This document shows, one piece after another, positions 18,840-27,581 of a stretch of DNA of 64,000 bases. The stretch spans positions 1 to 64,000 of the forward strand of contig NZ_DASZBU010000019.1 in NCBI RefSeq assembly GCF_035943815.1, in the 5' to 3' direction. Both the position numbers and the translations under genes were made by a program. Every line of letters starts with the position of its first letter. Position 1 is the stretch's first letter. Source of the stretch: Frateuria_A sp035943815 (GTDB lineage: Bacteria; Pseudomonadota; Gammaproteobacteria; Xanthomonadales; Rhodanobacteraceae). A model generated the notes under the pieces. The model made no database searches. It saw only the letters and a program-made list of their open reading frames with translations, and had not been told where the DNA came from.

Positions 18840-21107
18840 TCAACCCGCGAGCTTGCGCGCCGCTGCCACCACGTCCGCCTCGCCCGGCAACACCAGGAAC
18901 GCCGCGCCTGCCAACGGGGTGAACGTATCTGCGCCGACCACCCGCTCCAGCGGCGTGGCTCCCAGGCCCGCCTCGACGATGGCGGTGATCACGCCCTCGC
19001 CCACGCCGGCGCTCTTGCGGCCCTCGTCCAGTACCAGGATGCGCTTGGCGCTCTTCGCCTGCGCCGCGATGAAGGCGTCATTGAGTGGCGCCAGCCAGCG
19101 CAGGTCGATCACGCGGACTTTCCATTTCAGCTCGGCCTCGATGGTGCGCGCTGCGCGCAGCGCCATCGGCACGCCGTTGCCGAAGGTGAACACCACCAGA
19201 TCGTTTGCCCCATCGCCGTAGACCCTGCCCTCGCCCAGCGCCATTGCCTCACCCGGTGGGGGATAGGCGAACTGCCACTGGCCGTCGCCGGCTTCGTACA
19301 GATCCTTGGTCATGTACAGCGCGATCGGCTCGAGGAAGGCGCACACGCGCCCGTCGACCTTGGCCAGCGCGGTCAGCGTGCGCAGCATCGTCGCGGCATC
19401 GTCGCCGCGGCTTGGGCAGCCGACGACGAGGCCCGGAATGTCGCGCAGCGCCGCGATCGAGTTGTCGTTGTGGAAGTGGCCGCCGAAGCCGCGCTGGTAG
19501 CCCAGCGAGGCCACGCGCATCACTAGCGGGTTGCGGTACTGGTCGTTGGAGAAGAACTGCAGGCTGGCCGCCTCGCCGCGGATCTGGTCGCCGGCGTTGT
19601 GGAAGTAGGCCAGGTACTGGATCTCCGGGATCGGCAGGAGCCCCATGTTGGCGTAGCCCTGGGCCAGGCCCAGAATCACCGTCTCGTCCAGCAGCGTGTT
19701 GAACACGCGGGTGTTCTTGAACGCCTTGTGCAGGCCCTTGGTGACCGTGTAGACGCCGCCCTTCTGCGCCACGTCCTCGCCGAACAGCAGCGACTCGGGG
19801 TACTTGGCCATGATGTCGTGCAGCGCCTGGCCGATCTGGATGGCCAGATGGCGCGGCGGCTGGTTCTCGGGCAGCTTCTCCTCGCTGCCGAAGGCCTTGA
19901 CGCGCGCGTCGGTGTAGTCGGCGCGCTCGGCCTCGGCCTTCACCTTGGCCGGCGTGTAGGGCGCGAGCGGCGCCATCACGTCCTCCAGGCGCTCGAGCTT
20001 GGGCCGGCGGTCGGCCTCCTCGGCAGCGGCGAAGCAGCGCTTGCGGGTGGCTTCGTACAGCTCCAGCAGCGCGTCCTTCGAATACAGGCCCGACTCCAGC
20101 GCGATCGCGGCCGAGCGCAGCAGCGGATCGGTGGCCTCCACCGCGCAAAGCTCCTCGATGCTGCGCCATTCGATCTCGAAGTCCGTACCGGCGTGGCCCA
20201 TCACGCGGGTGGTTTTCAAATGCAGGAAGGTCGGCCGGCGCGTGCTGCGGCAATGCTCCACTGCGCGCTGTACCTGCGCGTAGCCTTCGGCGAGGTCCAG
20301 GCCGTCGGCGAAGAAATAGTCGAGGTTGGAGCGCGACTGGAAATTGCTGGCCACCCAGCCGGTCGGCGTCTTCACCGAAATGCCGATGCCGTTGTCCTCG
20401 CACACGAACAGCACCGGCGCGGGCAGCTTCTGGTAAGCCGTCCACGCCGCCGCATTGAACGCGGTCTGCGCGGTGGCGTGGTTGCTCGATGCATCGCCGA
20501 AGGAGCAGATCGCGATGGAATCCTCCGGCACCGGCAGCGTGTGGCCGATGCGACGCGCGTGGTCGATGGCGACGGCGGTGCCCAGCGCCTTGGGCAGGTG
20601 CGAGGCGATGGTCGAGGTCTGCGGCAGCACCCACAGCGGCTTGGAGCCCCATACCTTGTGGCGGCCGCCGGAGGCCGGGTCGTCCTTGCTGGCGGCGAAG
20701 GACAGCGCCGAATCCATCACCGGGTCCATCCCAGGCAGCTTGCGGAAGCGCTCGGCCATGAAGCCGCCGGAGCGGTAGTGCAGGAAGGCCGGATCGGTGT
20801 GGCGGGTGAGCCGCGCCACCATCGCGTTGCCTTCGTGGCCGGACGAACCGATCGTGTAGAACACCTTGTTCTGCACGCGCAGCACGCGCGCCATCAGGTC
20901 CAGGTGGCGGCTGATCAGCTGCGACTCCAGCAGTTCGCGGAAGCCGCGCGCGTCCAGCGCGCTGCCCGGCAGTACCGGCGCATCATCGCGCGGCGCCGCG
21001 CGCACCTTGCCCTGCCAAAGCTTCACGAACTCGGTGAAGTTCTGGTCGACGATCTCGGCGCGGTTGAAGCCTTTGTGGCGGGCGGTGATGGGAAGCGCAG
21101 TGGTCAT
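18840..21107 (-). CDS. 2-oxoacid (branched-chain type) dehydrogenase E1, fused alpha-beta
   Basis: The 755-residue protein joins both chains of a thiamine diphosphate-dependent E1 component. The alpha part (about 1-380) has the ThDP motif GDASSNHATAQTAFN... EDNGIGIS. The beta part (about 410-755) has LLFGEDVAQKGGVY and VLDEGRKSAGVGEG. Such enzymes decarboxylate branched-chain 2-oxoacids and hand the acyl group to a lipoyl E2. No E2 or E3 gene lies beside it. The substrate is inferred from family resemblance. ATG at 21105-21107 follows a weak ribosome site. Confidence 0.85.
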   Translation of the reverse strand: MTTALPITARHKGFNRAEIVDQNFTEFVKLWQGKVRAAPRDDAPVLPGSALDARGFRELLESQLISRHLDLMARVLRVQNKVFYTIGSSGHEGNAMVARLTRHTDPAFLHYRSGGFMAERFRKLPGMDPVMDSALSFAASKDDPASGGRHKVWGSKPLWVLPQTSTIASHLPKALGTAVAIDHARRIGHTLPVPEDSIAICSFGDASSNHATAQTAFNAAAWTAYQKLPAPVLFVCEDNGIGISVKTPTGWVASNFQSRSNLDYFFADGLDLAEGYAQVQRAVEHCRSTRRPTFLHLKTTRVMGHAGTDFEIEWRSIEELCAVEATDPLLRSAAIALESGLYSKDALLELYEATRKRCFAAAEEADRRPKLERLEDVMAPLAPYTPAKVKAEAERADYTDARVKAFGSEEKLPENQPPRHLAIQIGQALHDIMAKYPESLLFGEDVAQKGGVYTVTKGLHKAFKNTRVFNTLLDETVILGLAQGYANMGLLPIPEIQYLAYFHNAGDQIRGEAASLQFFSNDQYRNPLVMRVASLGYQRGFGGHFHNDNSIAALRDIPGLVVGCPSRGDDAATMLRTLTALAKVDGRVCAFLEPIALYMTKDLYEAGDGQWQFAYPPPGEAMALGEGRVYGDGANDLVVFTFGNGVPMALRAARTIEAELKWKVRVIDLRWLAPLNDAFIAAQAKSAKRILVLDEGRKSAGVGEGVITAIVEAGLGATPLERVVGADTFTPLAGAAFLVLPGEADVVAAARKLAG

Positions 21108-21146
21108 GATGGACTCGTACCGGTACGGGGGCGGCCGAAGCGGCCG

Positions 21147-21653
21147 TCAGGAAGAGGAAACGATGGGCAGCACGGACGCCGGCTGGCGCAGCCGCCGCAG
21201 GGCGGCGGCGCGAACGCGGTCCTTGTCGCGGCCGAAGGATTCGAAGATGCGGATCTGCTCGTCCAGCGAAGGCACCGGCACCGCCAGGCCTTCCAGGCCG
21301 ACCAGCACCAGACGCCCTGGCGTCACCGCCTGCCAGCCCTCGCCCGCGTCGTGCTCCAGCCCGCCCATCACTTCCACCGGCATGCCGGGGAAGCGGAAGC
21401 GGGCGAAAAGCGAGCGGAAACGGCCGCCGTCGGCGGGGGCGTAGCAGGGGTCGCGGCGATCGGCCCAGCGCGAGGCCAGCACCTCGGCATCGGCGCGCGA
21501 CACCAGCACGTCGACGTCCGCCACGCCCACTTCGGCGCCGAGCAGCCGCGCGGCGGCGCTGCCGACCAGGCACCACGGCTCGGCACAATGCACGTGCAGT
21601 TCCGGCACCGCTTCGGCGAGCGCGACGAACAGCGCGGGCGGGATATGGCTCAT
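21147..21653 (-). CDS. Nucleotidyltransferase-fold protein (putative)
   Basis: A 168-residue soluble protein. The block CLVGSAAARLLGAEVGVADVDVLVSRADAE resembles the GS-x(n)-DxD core of the minimal nucleotidyltransferase or kanamycin nucleotidyltransferase-like fold, but the family is not certain. The C-terminal half (LDEQIRIFESFGRDKDRVRAAAL) is helical and charged, as in such proteins. Its ATG overlaps the GNAT stop upstream as ATGA, so the two are coupled. It may modify a small molecule or RNA; no substrate can be named. Confidence 0.55.
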   Translation of the reverse strand: MSHIPPALFVALAEAVPELHVHCAEPWCLVGSAAARLLGAEVGVADVDVLVSRADAEVLASRWADRRDPCYAPADGGRFRSLFARFRFPGMPVEVMGGLEHDAGEGWQAVTPGRLVLVGLEGLAVPVPSLDEQIRIFESFGRDKDRVRAAALRRLRQPASVLPIVSSS

Positions 21654-22192
21654 GCGCGGCGACGCATCCAGGCCTCGCGGCTCTGGCCCCACACCTCGAC
21701 GACGAGCTCCTGGAACGGCTCGGGCAGTCGGCCCGGCCCCTGCAGGCTCGAGCCCAGCCGCCGGGCGACCTGCTGCGAGGCGAGGTTGTCCGGCGCGATG
21801 GTGTGGATCACCTCGGTCCAGCCAAGATGCTCGAACGTCCAGTCGATGGCCGCGGCCGCGCCCTCGGTGGCGTAGCCCTTGCCCCAGGCCTCGCGCAGCA
21901 GGCCCCAGCCCACCTCGGTACCGGGCCAGCCTTCCGGGCACCAAGGGCCGAGCCGGCCGATCCAGCGTCCGCTGGCCTTCTCGATCACCGAGAACATGCC
22001 GTAGCCTTGGATCGCCCATGCCCCGGCCATGGAGAGAAACCCGCGCCAGGCCACCGGGCGCGGCTGCGGCCCGCCAATGTGGCGCGAGTTGTCCTCATCG
22101 CCCATCAGCGTGGCCCAACCCTCGAAATCTGCCGGCCCGGTCGGGCGCAGGATCAGGCGGTCGGTTTCGATGCGGATATCCGGAACGTGCAA
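21650..22192 (-). CDS. GNAT family N-acetyltransferase (RimJ/RimL type)
   Basis: A 180-residue acetyltransferase of the RimJ/RimL-like group: IETDRLILRP at the start, the acetyl-CoA loop GWGLLREAWGKGYATEG (about 105-120) and IAPDNLASQQVARRLG. I place the start at TTG 22190-22192 because GGAG lies eight bases upstream. The frame stays open to an ATG at 22270, but those 26 codons are part of the intergenic palindrome at 22243-22270 and its flank, so they are unlikely to be protein. Substrate is unknown. Confidence 0.78.
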   Translation of the reverse strand: MHVPDIRIETDRLILRPTGPADFEGWATLMGDEDNSRHIGGPQPRPVAWRGFLSMAGAWAIQGYGMFSVIEKASGRWIGRLGPWCPEGWPGTEVGWGLLREAWGKGYATEGAAAAIDWTFEHLGWTEVIHTIAPDNLASQQVARRLGSSLQGPGRLPEPFQELVVEVWGQSREAWMRRRA

Positions 22193-22242
22193 GGCCTCAT
22201 CTCCCGAAAGCTTTGCTGGCGACACAAGCCCAACTTCCTTGC

Positions 22243-22270
22243 CGTCATTCCCGCGAAAGCGGGAATCCAT
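22243..22270. repeat. Intergenic palindrome (ATTCCCGCGAAAGCGGGAAT)
   Basis: This is the most perfect copy in the window: arms ATTCCCGC and GCGGGAAT around GAAA, preceded by CGTC and followed by CCAT. Related copies are at 5255-5280, 26750-26772 and 38202-38226. Read on the minus strand in the GNAT frame it encodes MDSRFRGND, a familiar false N-terminus. Confidence 0.8.
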
Positions 22271-22350
22271 GTTGACGTTGCATCCTGAGCCTGAGGTGGA
22301 TTACCGCTTGGCGAGAATGACGTTCCAGGACGGGATCGCCGGCCCCGGGA

Positions 22351-23520
22351 TCAGAATGCGTTGATGCCGGTGAGCTCGCGACCGACCACCAGCTGGTGCA
22401 CCGTCTCGGTGCCCTCGTAGGTGATCACCGATTCCAGGTTCAGCGCATGGCGGATCGCCGAATGCTCGGTGGTGATGCCGGCGCCGCCCAGGATGTCGCG
22501 GCAGTCGCGCGCGATGTCCAGCGCCATGCGCACGTTGTTCCACTTGGCCAGCGAGACCTGGGTCGGCTGCATGGCGCCGGCGTCCTTCAGGCGCCCCAGC
22601 TGCAGCGAGAGCAGCTGCGCCGTGGTGATGCGCCGGGCCATGTCGGCGAGCTTGAGCTGGATCGCCTGGTTCGAGGCGAGCGGGCGGCCGAACAGGATGC
22701 GCTCGGCGGTGTAGTCGAGCACTTCCTTCAGGCAGGCCTGCGCGGCGCCGATCGGGCCCCAGGTGATGCCGTAGCGGGCCTGGGTCAGGCAGCCCAGCGG
22801 GCCCTTGAGACCCTTCACGCTGGGCAGGCGGTTGGCGTCGGGAACGCGCACGTTGTCGAAGAACAGCGCGGAGGTGACCGAGGCGCGCAGGCTCATCTTC
22901 TTGTGCACTTCCTGCGCGGCGAAGCCCTTCGAATCGGTCGGCACGATGAAGCCCTGGATGCCGTCCTCGGTCTGCGCCCAGACGATCGCGATGTGGGCGA
23001 TGTTGCCGTTGGTGATCCACATCTTGGCGCCGTTGATGAGCCAGTCGCCACCGTCCTTCCTGGCATTGGTCTTCATGTTGGCCGGGTTCGAACCGCCGTG
23101 CGGCTCGGTCAGGCCGAAGCAGCCGATCACCTCGCCCGCCGCCATCCCGGGCAGGTAGTGCATCTTCTGCTCTTCGCTGCCGTAGGCGTAGATCGGGTAC
23201 ATGCACAGCGAACTCTGCACCGAGGCGAAGCTGCGCAGGCCCGAGTCGCCGCGCTCCAGCTCCTGGCAGATCAGGCCGTAGCTCACGCCGTTCATACCCG
23301 CGCAGCCGTACTTTTCTGGGATCGTCGCACCCAGCAGACCCAGGCTGGCGATCTCGGGGATCAGTTCCTTGGGAAAGCGGCCCTGGTCGAAGCAGTCGCC
23401 GATGATCGGCAGGACCTTCTCGTCGACGAAGCGGCCGACAGTGTCCTGCACCATGCGCTCCTCGTCTGTAAGCAGCGAGCGGATGTCGTACAGGTCGAGC
23501 GGGTCGAGGCGGGCGGCCAT
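22351..23520 (-). CDS. gcdH: Glutaryl-CoA dehydrogenase-like acyl-CoA dehydrogenase
   Basis: The 389-residue flavoprotein belongs to the acyl-CoA dehydrogenase family and most resembles glutaryl-CoA dehydrogenase, which converts glutaryl-CoA to crotonyl-CoA in lysine and tryptophan breakdown. FAD-binding CFGLTEPHGGSNPANM and WITNG are present, and the catalytic glutamate is in TYEGTETVH near residue 369. Length is the family norm (about 390). The start MAARLDPLDLYD is preceded by a moderate ribosome site. It faces a DMT transporter on the other strand, with no lysine genes nearby. Confidence 0.87.
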   Translation of the reverse strand: MAARLDPLDLYDIRSLLTDEERMVQDTVGRFVDEKVLPIIGDCFDQGRFPKELIPEIASLGLLGATIPEKYGCAGMNGVSYGLICQELERGDSGLRSFASVQSSLCMYPIYAYGSEEQKMHYLPGMAAGEVIGCFGLTEPHGGSNPANMKTNARKDGGDWLINGAKMWITNGNIAHIAIVWAQTEDGIQGFIVPTDSKGFAAQEVHKKMSLRASVTSALFFDNVRVPDANRLPSVKGLKGPLGCLTQARYGITWGPIGAAQACLKEVLDYTAERILFGRPLASNQAIQLKLADMARRITTAQLLSLQLGRLKDAGAMQPTQVSLAKWNNVRMALDIARDCRDILGGAGITTEHSAIRHALNLESVITYEGTETVHQLVVGRELTGINAF

Positions 23521-23643
23521 GCTTCGCTTCCAGTGGTTGGGACAAGCCCGGCATTCTAGCGCCGCCAGCGGGTGTGGTCATGCCATTGGGGTGCCGGTCG
23601 GGCCGCATTTGCGCCAACCTGTGCGTCGTTGTCGGGAGAACGC

Positions 23644-24519
23644 ATGTTCAAGGGTGTATTGCTCGGTTTCGCCTGCTACGCGGCCTACGCGGTCAGCGAC
23701 GCCTTCGTCAAGTCGCTGCGCGGCTCGCTGCCCGTCTTCGAGGCGGTGTTCTTCGGCGCGTTGCTGGGCCTGGTCGCCATCCCCTTCATCCGCAAGCCGG
23801 GCGACCGCTGGCACGAGGTGTTCATCGCCAACCGGCCTTCGCTCTGGTGGATCCGCGCGGTCACCGGTGCGGCCAGCAACCTGTCCGCCGTGGTCGCTTT
23901 CACGCACCTGCCGATGGCCGAGACCTTCGCGCTGATCTTCCTGATGCCAATCTTCGTGACCGTGCTGTCGGTGATCTTTCTCAAGGAACACGTGGGCTGG
24001 CGGCGCTGGTCGGCGGTGTTCGCCGGCTTCGTCGGCGTGCTGGTGGTGCTGCGGCCGGGCTTTCGCCACCTGGGACTGGGCCACTTCGCCGCCATCGCCT
24101 GCGGCATGGCCGGCGCGGTCTCGGTGGTGGCGCTGCGCATGGCCGGTGCCCACGAGAAGCGCATCAGCCTGTACGGCGCCGGCGTGGTCGGCCCGCTGGC
24201 GGCCGGGGGGCTGCTGATGCTGCCCTCGTTCGTCTGGCCGACCTTGCACCAGTGGTGGCTGCTGGCCGGCTATGGCCTGCTTGCGGCGCTGGCCGGCGTG
24301 CTGCTGATGCTCGCCACCCAGGCTGCGCCTGCCAACCGCGTGGCGCCCACCCAGTACAGCCAGATGCTGTGGGCGATCGGCTTCGGCTACTGGTTGTTCG
24401 GGGACCGCCTGGACTGGCCGATGCTCGTCGGCATCGCGCTGATCCTCGGCGCCGGCCTGTTCACGCTGGTGCGCGAGGACCAGGTGAGCGGCTGGTGGCG
24501 GCGCATGAAGCTGGTCTGA
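23644..24519 (+). CDS. DMT superfamily (EamA) transporter
   Basis: A 291-residue membrane protein with about ten hydrophobic segments and the duplicated EamA arrangement (first repeat to about residue 135, second to the end). Members export amino acids, purines or drugs; the substrate here is unknown. The start MFKGVLLGFACYAAYA is supported by GGGAGAACGC just upstream. The gene ends beside a broken membrane-protein gene on the other strand. Confidence 0.87.
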   Translation: MFKGVLLGFACYAAYAVSDAFVKSLRGSLPVFEAVFFGALLGLVAIPFIRKPGDRWHEVFIANRPSLWWIRAVTGAASNLSAVVAFTHLPMAETFALIFLMPIFVTVLSVIFLKEHVGWRRWSAVFAGFVGVLVVLRPGFRHLGLGHFAAIACGMAGAVSVVALRMAGAHEKRISLYGAGVVGPLAAGGLLMLPSFVWPTLHQWWLLAGYGLLAALAGVLLMLATQAAPANRVAPTQYSQMLWAIGFGYWLFGDRLDWPMLVGIALILGAGLFTLVREDQVSGWWRRMKLV

Positions 24520-24520
24520 G

Positions 24521-24756
24521 CTAGCGCAACGACGGTTGGAACAGCCCGAGCAGGAACCAGCCCGCGTGCAGCAGCCAGGGCAGCAGTACGTACAGCTTGA
24601 TCTGCTCCTCGTTCCAGAAGAAGCCGGCGTGGATCCAGTCCAGGTGTACCGCCGGCGCGCCAGCCTTCCAGCCCATGCGGTGACGCCCAACCGCAGGACC
24701 CACAGGGCCAGCAGTGAGTCCGCGGCGAACAGCATGATCCAGCTGCCCATGCTCAT
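24521..24756 (-). pseudogene. Small two-segment membrane protein gene with an apparent frameshift
   Basis: A start at 24756 gives MSMGSWIMLFAADSLLALW, a plausible first membrane segment, but this frame soon loses its hydrophobic pattern. The neighbouring frame carries HLDWIHAGFFWNEEQIKLY and a second hydrophobic segment ending GLFQPSLR at 24521. The length (236 bp) is not a multiple of three. Joining the two near 24660-24690 would give one protein of about 78 residues with two membrane segments. It could be a true pseudogene, a sequencing error, or two separate small genes. I do not recognise the family. Confidence 0.4.
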
Positions 24757-24773
24757 CCCGTGCCCGGGCTCCC

Positions 24774-25697
24774 TCAGCGGTTGCTCACCCCATGCGGCAC
24801 ATGCCCGGTGGCGACGTGCTTGCGCGCCGATTCGACGTTGGCGGGCGAGTCGTCGAAGAAGATGTCGGCGCCGAAGGCATCCAGGAACGGGCCCTTGTCG
24901 CGGCCGCCAAGGAACAGTGCCTCGTCGATGCGCACGCCCCAGCGGCGCAAGGTGAGGATCACGCGCTTGTGCGCCGGGGCGGAGCGGGCGGTGACCAGCG
25001 CGGTGCGGATAGGCGAGTCTTCCGCCGGAAAGGCGGTCTGCAGGCGGTGCAACGCCGTGAGGAAGCCACGGAACGGACCTACCGACAGGGGCTCGGCGGC
25101 ATGCTCGGTCTCGCGGCGATGAAAGGCTTCCAGGCCCTCCTCGCGCGACACCCGCTCGCCCTCGTCGCCGAAGATCACCGCATCGCCATCGAAGGCGATG
25201 CGCAGCTGCTCGCTGGCGCGGGGCGGCGCCGTGCTGGGAAGGATGGTGGCGGCGGCGACATCGGCGGCGAGCGCCCGACCCACATCCTCGGCGTTGGCCG
25301 AGAGGAACAGGTCGGCCTTGAACGGCGCGATGTAGTCCGAGGTAGGCGCGCCGCTGGTGAAGGCGGCGCGGCTGATCTCGAGTCCGTGGTGCTGGATGGC
25401 GTTGAAGATGCGCAGGCCGGTATCCCCGGAATTGCGCGACAGCAGGATCACTTCCACCGGCGGCACGTCGCCCGCGAGCTTGTTGAGGCCCAGCAGCTTC
25501 TGCACCAGCGGAAAGGCGACGCCGGGCGGGAGGATGTCGTCTTCGTGCTCGATCTGGAAGCGGCGGTAGGCGTCCAGCCCGTCGCGCTCGAACAAGGCGT
25601 GGCTGTCGCCCAGATCGAACAGCGCGCGCGAGGAGATGGCGACCACCAGGCGGTTGTCGGTGCTGGCGCCGGGGTCGTGGGCATCGGGTGCGATCAT
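24774..25697 (-). CDS. 5'-nucleotidase (cytosolic, PF06189 type)
   Basis: A 307-residue protein of the bacterial 5'-nucleotidase family (PF06189), which removes phosphate from nucleoside monophosphates. It begins with VVAISSRALFDLGDSHALFERDG and has the nucleotide site VILLSRNSGDTGLRIFNAI; later DGDAVIFGDEGE and FFDDSPANVE supply the metal and phosphate positions of the haloacid-dehalogenase-like fold. ATG at 25695-25697 is chosen over an upstream frame to 25787, which lacks support. It stands alone. Confidence 0.86.
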   Translation of the reverse strand: MIAPDAHDPGASTDNRLVVAISSRALFDLGDSHALFERDGLDAYRRFQIEHEDDILPPGVAFPLVQKLLGLNKLAGDVPPVEVILLSRNSGDTGLRIFNAIQHHGLEISRAAFTSGAPTSDYIAPFKADLFLSANAEDVGRALAADVAAATILPSTAPPRASEQLRIAFDGDAVIFGDEGERVSREEGLEAFHRRETEHAAEPLSVGPFRGFLTALHRLQTAFPAEDSPIRTALVTARSAPAHKRVILTLRRWGVRIDEALFLGGRDKGPFLDAFGADIFFDDSPANVESARKHVATGHVPHGVSNR

Positions 25698-25855
25698 GCG
25701 TTCCAATCTAGCAAAGGCGAATGGCCGCTGGGGGACGAGGCGCCCGTTCGCCCCCTGGACACCTTCCCTAAGAGGCATGGGAAGCAAGGGTCACGGGAGG
25801 CTCAGGTTCGAGTACCGCGCGACGGTAGCAGGAGGTGCCCTGCTCGGGGACCGCC

Positions 25856-26617
25856 TTATTCCGCCGCGAACTGCTCGTCCAGGATGCGCTGTTCCAGGTT
25901 GTGTTCCGGATCGAACAGCAGCTTCACGCCGCGTTCCTGCGCCTGGCAGATGGTCACCGTGCGCACGTCGCGCACCTCAAGGAAATCGGCGGTGGCGCTT
26001 ACCGGTCGCTTGCCGGGGTCGAGCACGCGCAGCGTCACCAGCGTTCGATGGGGCAGGATCGCACCCCGCCAGCGGCGTGGGCGGAACGGGCTGATCGGCG
26101 TCAGCGCCAGTACGTTGGCGTCCAGCGGGAGAATCGGGCCGTGCGCCGAGAGGTTGTACGCAGTGGAGCCGGCGGGCGTGGCCACCATGATGCCGTCGCA
26201 GACCAGCGCCGGGATCTTCACCGCCTCGTTGAGGCTCACTTCCAGGTGCGCCGCCTGGTTGGTCTGGCGCAGCAGCGACACCTCGTTGAAGGCCAGGGCC
26301 TGCTGTTCGTTGCCGTGCACATCGGTGGTGCGCATCTGCAATGGATAAAGCACGGCCGCGTGGGCGCGCTCGACACGCCCCGGGAGGTCGTCGAGCTGGT
26401 GCTTGTTCATCAGGAAGCCTACGCGTCCCAATTTCATGCCGTACACCGGCAGCTCCAGTGCACGATGGACATGCAGCGTGCGCAACATGAATCCGTCGCC
26501 ACCCAGCGCCACGATCACCTCCGCGTCCAGCGGCGGCACGTCACCGTAGCGCTCGACCAGTTTGCGGCGGGCCTGCTGGGCGATGCCAGTCTCGCTGGCG
26601 ACGAAGGCAAAGCGCAT
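25856..26617 (-). CDS. nadK: NAD kinase
   Basis: A 253-residue enzyme that phosphorylates NAD to NADP. The motif GGDG (VALGGDGFMLRTLH, about residues 39-52), the NEVSLLR block and TPAGSTAYNLSAHGP are the standard NAD kinase signatures. I prefer MRFAFVAS at 26617 over the upstream ATG at 26644, which would add nine residues; neither has a clear ribosome site. Monocistronic. Confidence 0.92.
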   Translation of the reverse strand: MRFAFVASETGIAQQARRKLVERYGDVPPLDAEVIVALGGDGFMLRTLHVHRALELPVYGMKLGRVGFLMNKHQLDDLPGRVERAHAAVLYPLQMRTTDVHGNEQQALAFNEVSLLRQTNQAAHLEVSLNEAVKIPALVCDGIMVATPAGSTAYNLSAHGPILPLDANVLALTPISPFRPRRWRGAILPHRTLVTLRVLDPGKRPVSATADFLEVRDVRTVTICQAQERGVKLLFDPEHNLEQRILDEQFAAE

Positions 26618-26749
26618 GGGCGTCCGGTGTGGCCGAAATGTCATGAGCTTAACGCAGCGGCCGGCACGGCGACGCAAGCGAGCCGCGGCGTAAAGCCATG
26701 CACCAGCCAGACGGGGCGGCCGCCATACAAGGAAACGGAAAACTTCCGC

Positions 26750-26772
26750 CGTCATCCCCCCGAGAGCGGGAT
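26750..26772. repeat. Intergenic palindrome, degenerate copy
   Basis: CGTCATCCCCCCGAGAGCGGGATC is a divergent copy of the family seen at 22243-22270. It overlaps the 3' end of the secreted-protein gene (26752-27420) and supplies that gene's last codons and stop. Confidence 0.6.
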
Positions 26773-27420
26773 CTGCCCGCCGGATCGATGAACCCGGGAA
26801 CCACCCTGAAGTTCGAGTTCCTCCGCTGGAACCCATGCCTGGAAACAAACGATCGACGTTTGCAGGCAGCCCGCGGGGTTGGCTAAATCCGGATCGCGGC
26901 CCCACGTCATGACCGAATCCATCAAGGCGTCATTGTCGGACTCGGTTATCTTGCCCGGCTGGCACTTCATTTCGCTCGCCGCATAGGGCGCCTCGATGTT
27001 CTGGATGAGCACCCCTCCGGCCTGCGCTCCGGTTCCGGAGATCGAATAGACGACGTATTTATAGACGCCATCGGCGAACGAGTAAGCCATTCCGCCGGTC
27101 GACCTGCCATACACCAGGTGCGAGCTGAAAAAGGCATTCCTGGCGTCCGCGTTTCCATTCGGATAGAGGTATTCCGACGCCCCCGGACGTCCAAACGCGT
27201 AGTAAAAGCGGACGCTCTCCTGGCCCGATTCAGATGCGGCGCAGATCGATACAATCTTTCCTCCGCTCAACGGGCACGAGAAAACGATCTGGTCGGCTTT
27301 TTCGCACATCGTCCCGCCGGCTTCCGGCACGGACTCGGCTCTCGCCGAGGGCGAAATCACGGGCACGCACATGGATGAAAGGCCGAGCACAAACGCACCA
27401 ATGATCGGTTGAGCTTTCAT
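26752..27420 (-). CDS. Secreted protein of unknown function
   Basis: A 222-residue protein with a signal peptide (hydrophobic residues 6-22, cleavage predicted after ARA near 28). The mature part has several cysteines (MCEKADQIVFSCPL... VSICAASE, MKCQPG, NPAGCLQTSIVCF), so it probably folds in the periplasm with disulfides. There is no lipobox. The base composition is less GC-rich than in neighbouring genes, which suggests acquired DNA. The last residues (RVHRSGGQIPLSGG) come from the palindromic repeat and are probably not original. I recognise no family. Confidence 0.65.
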   Translation of the reverse strand: MKAQPIIGAFVLGLSSMCVPVISPSARAESVPEAGGTMCEKADQIVFSCPLSGGKIVSICAASESGQESVRFYYAFGRPGASEYLYPNGNADARNAFFSSHLVYGRSTGGMAYSFADGVYKYVVYSISGTGAQAGGVLIQNIEAPYAASEMKCQPGKITESDNDALMDSVMTWGRDPDLANPAGCLQTSIVCFQAWVPAEELELQGGSRVHRSGGQIPLSGG

Positions 27421-27581
27421 CTTTTCTCCCCCTCTCTCGGATCATCGCCGGACCCGGGAAGCGACGCTGTTCGCGGAAAACACTGAACAGGTTGGAAATG
27501 GGCTGCCTGGCTCCGCCTCGCCACAAGCCGCATCAGCGTGGTCGGCATCCCGTTGCTTTTCATCCGCGCACGTTCTCGGAC

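Noticed and set aside
22193..22270. N-terminal extension of the GNAT protein from ATG 22270
   Set aside because: These codons fall in the palindromic repeat and its flank; TTG at 22192 has a good ribosome site and gives the normal domain start.
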